Shown here piece after piece: positions 9,301 to 15,825 of a stretch of DNA of 64,000 nucleotides. The notes below the pieces were generated by a model. That model had not been told where the DNA came from and did no database searches. It was given only the letters and a program-made list of their open reading frames with translations. Positions within the stretch are counted from its first letter, which is position 1, and every line of letters begins with the position of its first letter. Both the position numbers and the translations under genes were made by a program. This DNA is from Bacteroidales bacterium (lineage in GTDB: Bacteria; Bacteroidota; Bacteroidia; Bacteroidales; F082). The stretch lies in the NCBI GenBank assembly GCA_017530365.1, contig JAFXMK010000010.1:89306-153305 (forward strand). The letters run 5' to 3'.

Positions 9301-11462
9301 CCCTCACCAACAGCGGCGAGGTCATCTATAGCGAGGCCTGCGGCACCTTGACGGCAAGCGCCTCCAACGCCCATATCGGCGGCATCGTCGGTCTGGTGTC
9401 GGGCATGAATTCAACGATGCATTCATGCACCTCCATCGCTGACCTGACGGGGTACGAGATGGGCGGACTGGCATGCAGGAACGAAGGCAGCGTCGCCAAC
9501 AGCCTCTCTTACCCCAAATTCACCTACAGCAGGCTGACCGGCGACTTTGTGGGAGGACTGGTCGCCGACAACTCGGGCTCGGTCTCGAACTGCTACTTGA
9601 GGCGCGACCGTGGCAACAGCGTCTCCAGTGCCAGCTACAATCCTTTGGTGGCAAACGGAACGGACGCCGCCGACAGCTACGAGCCTGCCGACTATAGTGG
9701 AACGCAGCGGCTGAATGGCAAATACAAATACGGGCAACAAGACCAGATGGCTGGTGACCAATGCCTGCTCGACAAGCTCAATGGCAAGGTGGTTGGCAAC
9801 CATGCGCGGTGGACCCGCACGATGGCCAGTACCATCAACAACGACTATCCCGTGTTGGCGCTCCCCGACTTCACCTGCATCGCCCAAATCGACACGGTGA
9901 ACAAGCTCTTCATGGAATACAAAGCCGACCTCAACGCAATGATCCGCAAATACAACGCAACGACTGAAGGGACGAATGTGTGTCTCTACGACGCCAACGG
10001 GTCGGCCATCGATACGGACAACAGCGACCAAGTCAAGGTATATGTCTGTGAAAATGTCGGCCTGCTGCAAGCCGAAGGCAACCGGCTGAATGCCACCGTG
10101 GGCGTCACCTTCGACAACAGCGACGCCTCCAACCTTGGCGGTAAGCCCTACGACTGGCACATGTTTGCCACGCCGCTGAAAAATGCCCCGATGGGCATAA
10201 GCTACGCCGACAACATCGCGCACGGCTACATGCAGGAACCCACGGCAATCACGCTTCAGGCGAACGGCTATTTCCCGACCGACTCGCCCTATGGCAGCAT
10301 GGACTTCTATTGCTATAGTGAACAGTACTACCATTGGATCAACTTCAAGCGCAACAGCGCCGACCACTGGCATCAGGACGGTGCCCACGACAACATCCCT
10401 TACACCAACGAGACCACAATGGTGCCTGCCAAGGGCTACATGATGGCTATTGACAAGCAGACCACGTTGATGAACAAGGGAACCCTAACCAATGGCGACA
10501 TCAGCTATTCGCTTTCTTACACTGATCTCACGGGCAACGAAACTCCATTCCGCGGCTGCAACCTCATTGGCAATCCCTACCAGAGCTACCTCGACTTCGA
10601 TGAACTGGTCAGCGGAGACATTGACTCCTATTACATTATCGATGCAGACCATCAAGGATATATCGCCTACACCAAAGGCGCCACCGAAAGTTCCAATACC
10701 GCACCACGGTATCTCCATCCTCACCAAGGGTTCTTCGTGCGCGCCACGGCAAGCGGCCAAAGTGTAAGATTCACCAATTCCATGCGTCAGGAAAGTGGTA
10801 CGACACACTCGAATTTCCGTGGAGGGGAGCCAATCCGTTATCCATTGGTCAACCTTGTTTGCACCGATCCCGAAGGCATGCGTGATTACGCCACCGTAGA
10901 GCTCGACCGTCCTGAAAAGGGCGGTGGCAAAAAGGTGAAAGAGTTGCGCACAGGCAATGCCTCCCTGCGCATTCACCTTGACGATACCGACTATCAAATC
11001 GCATTTGCTCCCATGGGCACCCAAGAGGTTCCAGTACACTTTGCGGCCTATGCCGAAGGCATCTACACACTTGGCTGGAGTACTGAAAATGGAGACTTCA
11101 GCTACCTACACCTGATTGATAACATCACGGGTGCTGACATTGACTGCTTGGAACGCTCGGAATACCAATTCGCAGCCAGCCCTTCTGATTATAAGTCCCG
11201 TTTCAAATTGAAACTCAGGTATTCGGAGGTGGAGGAGCCAACTGAAGTGAAAACAGACGGCTTTGCATTCCCAATGGGGGACGAGGTCCTTGTCAATGGA
11301 GAAGGCTTATTGGAGATTTTCGACATAAACGGACGACTTGTCAAGTCAGTATGGCTCTCGGGAATGCAAACGACGATCCACAAGCCTCAATCCAAAACGG
11401 GCCTCTTCTTGTTCCGATTGACGAATGACCATACATCGATGACTCAAAAAATTGTGCTCTGA
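6366..11462 (+). CDS. Giant secreted beta-helix adhesin-like protein with T9SS tail
   Basis: A 1698-residue surface protein. A signal peptide ends near residue 23. Residues about 130-740 hold some twenty degenerate repeats of the form GGTIxNNTAxxGGGVY, the pattern of Chlamydia-type polymorphic outer-membrane proteins and right-handed beta-helices. Residues about 880-1100 carry GLUG-like motifs (GTFNGQGNTISNLRN, IGGIVGLVSG, FVGGLVADNSGSVSNCYLR). The end resembles a T9SS sorting domain (LEIFDINGRLVKSVWLSG, then GLFLFRL and MTQKIVL). It is probably exported by T9SS and anchored or released at the surface; the ligand is unknown. The repeat half looks richer in A/T than the rest by eye, which may mean modular assembly. 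It has its own promoter. Confidence 0.85.
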   Translation: MKTIYKHLLITFLFLGNVCFLQAQTTGNFTTLQNLISGTAANGTLTLTRDYVATAGERRLTISKNITIDLNGHIVNRSLTDSIPDGNVIFVNSNVTLTIKDSRPTATHSPAVTFTNPLTQVEESIVGGIIMGGYTKGNGGGIEVESQGRLTMNGGTIANNNLTGSYGGGIYCKANCTLKINEGRIINNRFIKKETDSGGSGGGIYITGVSDVSITNSEISYNWAIDGGAINFFHGSGKLELIGNQIVGNTGRSTSGGINVDVLGGNLAFTLKNCNIQGNESANWAGGIRIMNGNNRMTSEISGNKIHDNKSLNGGGIYMAGTTLELRSDSIFNNSAIYGGGGISVGGGNSILTLKEGLVIMNNTTDNLGGGVFCARTVNATVILDGATIANNTAKNYGGGVYIHNKGTFTMKSGSITNNTASYGGGVYMDRNSIISIEDGSITNNTASYGGGVSVGYTHNANYNSTMTMTGGTIANNSASWGGGVHNCSALNVSGGTIADNSAQYGGGVANMSGHTFNFEGGSILRNEAVRQGGGIMNQGTVNFSNGTISYNQTAGTDLNSGGGGVYNHGTFFMENGTISNNTSARFGGGVHNHVTFELKNGLISDNTAKECGGGVYNSNNGTFTMENGTISGNSTTSNNTKHNGGGVYNDKTFTLIGGTITENTSTSYGGGVSNARDFVMQGGTISSNSSQLGGGVYNYYIQNNNSGTGTAVFTMTAGQIINNTASSGQSNGIYQSGIFNLSGAPEFTDHDDIYLYSNKTKDDSNGINRVITKAGDINLPAGYLHIVLGNAQTNLYHGRNILETGGGTVVESDRVLFTIDNFDQCKSKFLWDRYLANDPTTSAPVVELFSPTWVGIVTQQPTGFNLNNIDSKEDLAWLISYVNGYNGQTAHPNATAVLTADVDMGEYEWVPIGTGSRPFGGTFNGQGNTISNLRNTTEYVNPGMFGKVSGTVTNTFVASSSFVTRPDEEGYYGIIADTLTNSGEVIYSEACGTLTASASNAHIGGIVGLVSGMNSTMHSCTSIADLTGYEMGGLACRNEGSVANSLSYPKFTYSRLTGDFVGGLVADNSGSVSNCYLRRDRGNSVSSASYNPLVANGTDAADSYEPADYSGTQRLNGKYKYGQQDQMAGDQCLLDKLNGKVVGNHARWTRTMASTINNDYPVLALPDFTCIAQIDTVNKLFMEYKADLNAMIRKYNATTEGTNVCLYDANGSAIDTDNSDQVKVYVCENVGLLQAEGNRLNATVGVTFDNSDASNLGGKPYDWHMFATPLKNAPMGISYADNIAHGYMQEPTAITLQANGYFPTDSPYGSMDFYCYSEQYYHWINFKRNSADHWHQDGAHDNIPYTNETTMVPAKGYMMAIDKQTTLMNKGTLTNGDISYSLSYTDLTGNETPFRGCNLIGNPYQSYLDFDELVSGDIDSYYIIDADHQGYIAYTKGATESSNTAPRYLHPHQGFFVRATASGQSVRFTNSMRQESGTTHSNFRGGEPIRYPLVNLVCTDPEGMRDYATVELDRPEKGGGKKVKELRTGNASLRIHLDDTDYQIAFAPMGTQEVPVHFAAYAEGIYTLGWSTENGDFSYLHLIDNITGADIDCLERSEYQFAASPSDYKSRFKLKLRYSEVEEPTEVKTDGFAFPMGDEVLVNGEGLLEIFDINGRLVKSVWLSGMQTTIHKPQSKTGLFLFRLTNDHTSMTQKIVL
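7605..7723 (+). repeat. Recent internal duplication, 41-base exact copies 78 bases apart
   Basis: Bases 7605-7645 and 7683-7723 are identical over 41 bases, starting GGATCCATTACGAACAATAC. The 78-base period equals 26 codons, one beta-helix coil, so the reading frame is kept. Most other repeats in the gene are conserved only as protein. Confidence 0.85.
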
Positions 11463-11494
11463 ATTTTTTAAGAACAACCACGAAAGATCAAAAA

Positions 11495-11755
11495 ATGAAA
11501 AAGAAGATTATATCATTGTTCGTTTTTGCCATATTGCTTTCTGCTCCTTTGGCTATGCAAAAAGCGGTCGGACAGATTATTTTTATTAACGAGTTAGATG
11601 AAGATGGATACCTTCGTCAGCCTTCGGAAAACCCCAATCTTCCAGGAATACCACAACTTGGTGAGAATTACGACCAGTATGCACCGCTGGGAGGCTGTGG
11701 GTGTTTGCTAGGTTTGGGAGGCGCCTATTTGCTTTTCAAGCGCAGGAAGGATTAG
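11495..11755 (+). CDS. Small exported protein with PLGG/hydrophobic/basic C-tail
   Basis: An 86-residue protein with an N-terminal signal peptide (KKKIISLFVFAILLSAPLAM) and a C-terminus built as APLGG, a glycine-rich hydrophobic span CGCLLGLGGAYLLF, then KRRKD. That tripartite tail resembles the PID/PLGG-type CTERM signals seen on small Bacteroidota proteins. The acidic middle is short. It lies 32 bases after the giant T9SS protein and may be co-transcribed with it. Function unknown; the tail suggests membrane retention followed by processing. Confidence 0.65.
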   Translation: MKKKIISLFVFAILLSAPLAMQKAVGQIIFINELDEDGYLRQPSENPNLPGIPQLGENYDQYAPLGGCGCLLGLGGAYLLFKRRKD

Positions 11756-11767
11756 CTCCCTGCGCTT
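11738..11767. terminator. Inverted repeat between convergent genes
   Basis: AAGCGCAGG (11738-11746) and CCTGCGCTT (11759-11767) pair perfectly around a 12-base loop at the convergent ends of the small exported protein and the dipeptidase. It overlaps the last codons of the small gene. The T-run on either side is weak, so termination is inferred from position. Confidence 0.5.
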
Positions 11768-11773
11768 TCATGA

Positions 11774-13378
11774 TCAGAATCCCATCCCGAACCAGTACCA
11801 GAACTGGCTCTCCATCTCCTTCCATGTCTGACGGGTGGCAGCGGCGAAGTCCTTAGTATATTGGTTAAGCACCTTGGTGGCTTCGTCTTTTTTGCCGTCG
11901 TTGAGCAAGGCTTGAGCTTTCTTTTCAATAGTTGGGATCTCTTCCAGAGCTTTCTCTTCGAAACGGTTGGCGTTGCCGAGAAGGACGGGTTTGGTGCGTC
12001 CCCACATCACGGTGGCGAGCTTGTTGGCCCTACGGTAATGCCAGATCCAGGCTTCCTCGCGGTAACGTAGCTGGCCGCATTTGTCGAAGCCTTCGGGCAG
12101 GGTGGTGGAGCCGGAGAAGATCGGGATGCGGGGGCTCTGTCCTGGGTTGTCGCAAGCCATCCAACAGATGGCGCCAATCTCGTCAGGAACCCAGCTGCGG
12201 CATTGGATGATATGATGATAGCTGCTCCAAGCCACTGCCACGGTGCGTTGGAATTTCACTGTCTCAGGCGCCAAGAAATTTAAGGTGTTCTGTAGGGTTC
12301 CGGTCATCCAGGGGTTGGCGATGGGACTGATGATGGTGTCGTTTTTGACGCTGCCGTCGTCTTGGCGCTTCTTGGTCACCATCTTGATGTTACGCGTCAT
12401 ATCCATATCGGTGCCTTCGTAGGTGCTGCGGAAGAGCTCCATTACCTTGCGGACACTAACGTTCTCGTCAGGCTTCACCGAGAAGGGGAGCTCGGGCATG
12501 TCGCGGTTGAGATTCAGAGAAGGAGCCAGCTGGCTTAGGATGAAGAATTCGCGATCGCTGTAGTTCTTGCCGCCACCGTATTCAGCACGGAAGGCCTTCC
12601 AGAAAACAAACTCGTCTTTGCCGTCCCAGAGGCCGTATTTCTTGGCCACTTCCTCGCAGTTGTCAGAACAGTAGAAATCCTTGCTTTTGCGTTCTAATTT
12701 GCCGATACGGGCGATATTGGCGCTGACACCCACTTCGTCATCTGGGATACGTTTGGCCGCCCACACGCCGCCGATTTTGTCGGGACCTTCGCCGAGGATC
12801 TCCATCTGCCACACCTCGTTCTTGTCAGCAATGGTGATGCACTCGCCGCCGTCGCCGTAGCCATAGTCCTTCACTAGTTTTCCGATGAGTTGTATGGCGT
12901 CACGGGCGTTGTCGCAGCGCATCAGTGCCACGCGTTCGAGTTCCTCGATCAGGAACATGCCGTTTTTATTTACTAAGGTGTCGGGACCGGAGAAGGTCGT
13001 CTCGCCAATGGCCAGTTGTTTCTCGTTGAGGCATGGATAGGCCGTGTTGAGATAGGCGTAGGTGTGTGACACTTGAGGAATCTCGCCAGCGAGTTCCACC
13101 TTGCGGTTGTCGAAGGGGTCCTCGGTATGCATGGTGCCTTTATACACCTTGTGCATCTCGCCCTTTTCATGGTCGGCGGCGGCTTCCCAGCGCATCCAGG
13201 TGCGGTAGCGGCCGTCGCAAGTGTGAGAGGTGATGACAGAGCCGTCGGTGGATGCGTTCTTGCCTACCATGATGCTGGTGCAGTTGGCACCGACAAGTTG
13301 CTCTTGGTCTTCCTGGGCTTGGACATTCATTCCAACCAGCAGGAGACCAGCTAATAACAGTGATTTGAATTTGAACAT
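11774..13378 (-). CDS. Secreted C69-family dipeptidase
   Basis: A 534-residue N-terminal nucleophile hydrolase of peptidase family C69 (U34). The signal peptide ends near residue 21 (MNVQAQ). Cys33 in GANCTSIMVGKNASTDG is the expected catalytic residue exposed after processing, and SHTCDGRYRTW follows as in the family. Such enzymes cut dipeptides in the periplasm and fit a peptide-fermenting lifestyle together with the cysteine proteases further right. Length is normal for Bacteroidales members. It is transcribed alone from a TATCTTTG promoter just upstream. Confidence 0.88.
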   Translation of the reverse strand: MFKFKSLLLAGLLLVGMNVQAQEDQEQLVGANCTSIMVGKNASTDGSVITSHTCDGRYRTWMRWEAAADHEKGEMHKVYKGTMHTEDPFDNRKVELAGEIPQVSHTYAYLNTAYPCLNEKQLAIGETTFSGPDTLVNKNGMFLIEELERVALMRCDNARDAIQLIGKLVKDYGYGDGGECITIADKNEVWQMEILGEGPDKIGGVWAAKRIPDDEVGVSANIARIGKLERKSKDFYCSDNCEEVAKKYGLWDGKDEFVFWKAFRAEYGGGKNYSDREFFILSQLAPSLNLNRDMPELPFSVKPDENVSVRKVMELFRSTYEGTDMDMTRNIKMVTKKRQDDGSVKNDTIISPIANPWMTGTLQNTLNFLAPETVKFQRTVAVAWSSYHHIIQCRSWVPDEIGAICWMACDNPGQSPRIPIFSGSTTLPEGFDKCGQLRYREEAWIWHYRRANKLATVMWGRTKPVLLGNANRFEEKALEEIPTIEKKAQALLNDGKKDEATKVLNQYTKDFAAATRQTWKEMESQFWYWFGMGF

Positions 13379-13409
13379 GATGATAATTCTGTTTGATGAT
13401 TTGAACTTT

Positions 13410-13417
13410 CAAAGATA
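13410..13417 (-). promoter_or_regulatory. -7 element TATCTTTG for the dipeptidase
   Basis: On the minus strand TATCTTTG ends 31 bases before the dipeptidase ATG. No clear -33 box is seen. Confidence 0.5.
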
Positions 13418-13449
13418 GGAAAGAAAATGGTTTAATAGTTCTTTTTTTT

Positions 13450-13500
13450 GTTACTTTTGGATCAAGCCAAAAGTAACAAGAAACTCGCCCTTTAGGGCGC
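13450..13500. repeat. Intergenic inverted repeat plus small GC hairpin
   Basis: GTTACTTTTGG (13450-13460) and CCAAAAGTAAC (13467-13477) pair perfectly around a 6-base loop. A second hairpin, CGCCC-TTTA-GGGCG, follows at 13487-13500. This lies in the 349-base gap between the divergent dipeptidase and tryptophanase genes. A very similar inverted repeat occurs, from memory, in other Bacteroidota intergenic regions, so this may be a dispersed element. Confidence 0.6.
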
Positions 13501-13519
13501 TACAAAAAATCAAATCTTC

Positions 13520-13548
13520 TTGTTATTCAGAAAAATTTCGTATCTTTG
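13520..13548 (+). promoter_or_regulatory. Tryptophanase promoter
   Basis: TTG at 13520-13522, 18 bases, then TATCTTTG at 13541-13548. The transcript should start near 13553, giving a leader of about 175 bases before tnaA. Confidence 0.65.
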
Positions 13549-13573
13549 ACCGATTTTTGAAAGCATTAATTTC

Positions 13574-13633
13574 ATGCCTAAAGCTTTCGGTAAAGCAATC
13601 TACCTCAACGTCAAAGAACGTGACCGTTTCTGA
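13574..13633 (+). CDS. Candidate 19-residue leader peptide upstream of tryptophanase
   Basis: ATG at 13574 opens a 19-codon ORF reading MPKAFGKAIYLNVKERDRF and ending at TGA 13631-13633. It lies about 20 bases after the predicted transcription start. It has no Trp codon, unlike the TnaC leader of Escherichia coli. Its stop codon abuts the left arm of a hairpin followed by a T-rich run, so a ribosome at the end of the ORF would block that hairpin. Whether it is translated cannot be seen from sequence; the spacing relative to promoter and hairpin is the argument. Confidence 0.45.
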   Translation: MPKAFGKAIYLNVKERDRF

Positions 13634-13670
13634 GCTCCTGCTCGGGAATCGGAGGTCTTTTATTGTTTTT
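13632..13670 (+). terminator. Attenuator-like hairpin in the tnaA leader
   Basis: GAGCTCC (13632-13638) and GGAGGTC (13651-13657) pair with one mismatch around a 12-base loop, followed by the T-rich run to 13670. It starts inside the leader ORF stop codon and sits 58 bases before tnaA, where a terminator would stop tnaA expression unless overridden. Confidence 0.45.
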
Positions 13671-13684
13671 CTGCCCTAAAGAAA

Positions 13685-13724
13685 ATCATTAAATCTTTGA
13701 ATCATAAAATCTTTAAATCATAAA
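13685..13724 (+). repeat. Five tandem 8-mers upstream of tnaA
   Basis: The units are ATCATTAA, ATCTTTGA, ATCATAAA, ATCTTTAA and ATCATAAA, in register up to the base before ATTATGG, which contains the tnaA start. The same octamer type recurs at 52141. Confidence 0.8.
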
Positions 13725-13727
13725 ATT

Positions 13728-15104
13728 ATGGAATTACCATTTGCAGAAGCGTGGAAAATCAAGATGGTTGAACCCATTAAGAAATCCACCCGTGAACAAC
13801 GCGAAAAGTGGCTCAACGAAGCCCACCAGAATGTCTTCATGCTGAAGAGCGACTATGTTTACATCGATTTGCTGACCGATAGCGGCACTGGCGCCATGAG
13901 CGACCGCCAATGGGCTGCCATGATGCAAGGCGACGAAAGTTACGGTGGTGCCCGTTCATTCTATCACATGAAGGACACCATCACCGAGATCACCGGTTTC
14001 GAGTATGTCATTCCCACTCACCAAGGCCGTGCAGCTGAGAATGTGCTGTTCAGCTACTTGGTGAAGCCTGGTCAAGTCGTTCCTGGCAACGCCCACTTCG
14101 ACACCACCAAGGGTCACATCGAGAGCCGTAAAGCCTTCGCCATCGACGTCACTGTTCCTGAAGCTTACGACACCCAGCTGGAAGTGCCTTTCAAGGGTAA
14201 CGTCAGCCTCGAGAAGCTCGAGAAGGTGCTGCAAGAGAACAAGGGCAATGTGCCTTTCATGGTGCTTACCGTGACCAACAACACCGTTGGCGGCCAGCCC
14301 GTGAGCATGAAGAACATCCGCGAGACCTGTGAACTCTGTCACAAATACGGCGTGCCGGTCAACATCGACAGCGCCCGTTTCATCGAGAACGCCTACTTCA
14401 TCAAGACCCGCGAGGAAGGCTATGCCGACAAGACCCTCCGTGAGATCTGCAAAGAGATGTTCAGCTATGCCGATTCCATGACGATGTCAGCCAAGAAGGA
14501 CGGTCTCGTCAACATGGGCGGCTTCATCGCCACCAACAAGAAGGACTGGTACGAAGGTGCCAAGTTGTTCTGCATCCCCTTCGAGGGCTTCCTCACCTAC
14601 GGCGGTATGAACGGCCGTGACATGGACGCTCTGGCTGTCGGTCTCCAGGAAAACATCGAGTTCGACATGGTCGAAACCCGTATCAAGCAAGTGCACTATC
14701 TTGCCAAGAAACTTGACGAGTACGGCATTCCTTACCAACGTCCTGCCGGTGGCCACGCCATCTTCGTCGATGCCGACAAGGTGTTGACCAACATCCCGAA
14801 GGAAGAGTTCCCGGCTCAGACCCTGACCTGCGAGCTCTATCTTGAAGCTGGCATCCGCGCCTGCGAAATCGGTTATGTGCTTGCCGACCGTGATCCGGTC
14901 ACGCGTCAGAATCGTTTTGGTGGCAACGACTTCGTGCGTCTGTGCATCCCACGCCGTGTCTATACCAACAACCACATGGACGTGATTGCCGCTGCCCTGA
15001 AGAACGTGTACGACCGCCGCAATGAAATCAAACGCGGTTTGGAAATCACTTGGGAAGCCGAGCTGATGCGTCACTTCACCTGCCAGTTCAAGAGACTGGG
15101 ATAA
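13728..15104 (+). CDS. tnaA: Tryptophanase
   Basis: A 458-residue PLP enzyme that splits L-tryptophan to indole, pyruvate and ammonia. The N-terminus MELPFAEAWKIKMVEPI, the segment TDSGTGAMSDRQWAAMM and PTHQGRAAENVLFSYLVKPG match the Bacteroides tryptophanase type rather than tyrosine phenol-lyase. The PLP lysine is expected in MTMSAKKDGLVNMGG near residue 256. Length is normal. It stands alone behind its own promoter and a leader with a small ORF and hairpin, so expression is probably regulated by attenuation or a related mechanism (inferred). Indole production by this organism follows from the assignment. Confidence 0.9.
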   Translation: MELPFAEAWKIKMVEPIKKSTREQREKWLNEAHQNVFMLKSDYVYIDLLTDSGTGAMSDRQWAAMMQGDESYGGARSFYHMKDTITEITGFEYVIPTHQGRAAENVLFSYLVKPGQVVPGNAHFDTTKGHIESRKAFAIDVTVPEAYDTQLEVPFKGNVSLEKLEKVLQENKGNVPFMVLTVTNNTVGGQPVSMKNIRETCELCHKYGVPVNIDSARFIENAYFIKTREEGYADKTLREICKEMFSYADSMTMSAKKDGLVNMGGFIATNKKDWYEGAKLFCIPFEGFLTYGGMNGRDMDALAVGLQENIEFDMVETRIKQVHYLAKKLDEYGIPYQRPAGGHAIFVDADKVLTNIPKEEFPAQTLTCELYLEAGIRACEIGYVLADRDPVTRQNRFGGNDFVRLCIPRRVYTNNHMDVIAAALKNVYDRRNEIKRGLEITWEAELMRHFTCQFKRLG

Positions 15105-15130
15105 CGACGGGTGTCGAACGACGAAGTTTG

Positions 15131-15196
15131 AACGGCGAATTAAACGAATGAAGCGAAATTCCAATAAAGTTCGTAAAATTCGTTTAATTCGCCGTT
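15131..15196. repeat. 19-bp perfect inverted repeat downstream of tnaA
   Basis: AACGGCGAATTAAACGAAT (15131-15149) is repeated as its exact reverse complement at 15178-15196 with a 28-base spacer. It could fold as a long hairpin at the end of the tnaA transcript or be a small dispersed element; there is no terminal T-run of the usual kind. Confidence 0.75.
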
Positions 15197-15217
15197 ATTA
15201 ATCTGCCGTTTTATTAT

Positions 15218-15225
15218 TATCTTTG
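15218..15225 (+). promoter_or_regulatory. -7 element TATCTTTG, four bases before an ATG
   Basis: TATCTTTG ends at 15225 and the MntP-like gene starts at 15230. The predicted transcript start falls on or next to the ATG, so the mRNA should be leaderless. Confidence 0.6.
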
Positions 15226-15229
15226 CGGT

Positions 15230-15799
15230 ATGACTACTCCAGCAATCATCATCGGAATCATCTATGTGTTAGCGCTGACCACCTGTGTAGTGCCTTTGGC
15301 CGTTGGGTTGGAGCCGAAAGGGGAGAGCACGCCTTCCAGACAGTTGCTGGTGGCTTTGATCTTTGCCGCCACCCAGGCGTTGATGGCGTTTATCGGCTAT
15401 CTGTTGGGTAGAATGATCGGTTATCTGTTCAGCGACCTGATGCGTTATGTGACCTTTGGCATGATGCTCATTGTGGCTGTCAAGATGATCGTGGATTCGA
15501 TGAAGGTGCTGAAAGCCAAGCGCCTCTATGCCTTCACTTCCAATTGGGGTTTCTTGCTCTTGGGGATCCTCTCGGGAATGAACATCATGCTCGTGAGTAT
15601 TTGTACCCAAGGGTATATGCCGTTTGGCAATTGGTATTTCCTGGCCGTTGCAGTGGCAGGATTTTTGTGGGCTTTCTGGTCTATCAGGATCCCGTACTCC
15701 CCCAAGATGCTTCGCAATTCCAGTTTTATCGAATTCTCTGGTGCGGTGTTTTTAGTGGTGGTGGCGGTGTTGTTCCTGTTTACTGAGATTGTTAGATAA
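15230..15799 (+). CDS. MntP-like six-helix membrane protein lacking the acidic metal residues
   Basis: A 189-residue protein with about six hydrophobic helices arranged as two three-helix halves, as in MntP manganese exporters. Aligned by eye with E. coli MntP, the MDAFAAS motif is TCVVPLA here, the VETL glutamate is a glutamine (TQAL), and LDAMAVG is MNIMLVS. All three membrane carboxylates therefore appear replaced. Either it moves another substrate or it is not an ion pump. The assignment rests on fold pattern, length and partial alignment. Its stop codon lies inside a heptamer repeat that continues to the next gene. Confidence 0.55.
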   Translation: MTTPAIIIGIIYVLALTTCVVPLAVGLEPKGESTPSRQLLVALIFAATQALMAFIGYLLGRMIGYLFSDLMRYVTFGMMLIVAVKMIVDSMKVLKAKRLYAFTSNWGFLLLGILSGMNIMLVSICTQGYMPFGNWYFLAVAVAGFLWAFWSIRIPYSPKMLRNSSFIEFSGAVFLVVVAVLFLFTEIVR

Positions 15800-15825
15800 A
15801 AGATAAGAGATAAAAGATAAAAGTT
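15794..15825 (+). repeat. Heptamer array, unit AGATAAA
   Basis: Four units, AGATAAA, AGATAAG, AGATAAA and AGATAAA, then AGTT before the next ATG. The first unit supplies the TAA stop of the MntP-like gene; the TAA in each unit closes all three frames. Confidence 0.8.

Noticed and set aside
6366-11462. Autotransporter (type V) reading of the Pmp-like protein
   Set aside because: There is no C-terminal barrel; the end looks like a T9SS sorting domain.
13574-13633. The Arg-Asp-Arg near the end of the tnaA leader peptide as a macrolide-dependent arrest motif (+x+ type)
   Set aside because: The motif is very short and the downstream gene is tryptophanase, not a resistance gene, so chance is the simpler explanation.
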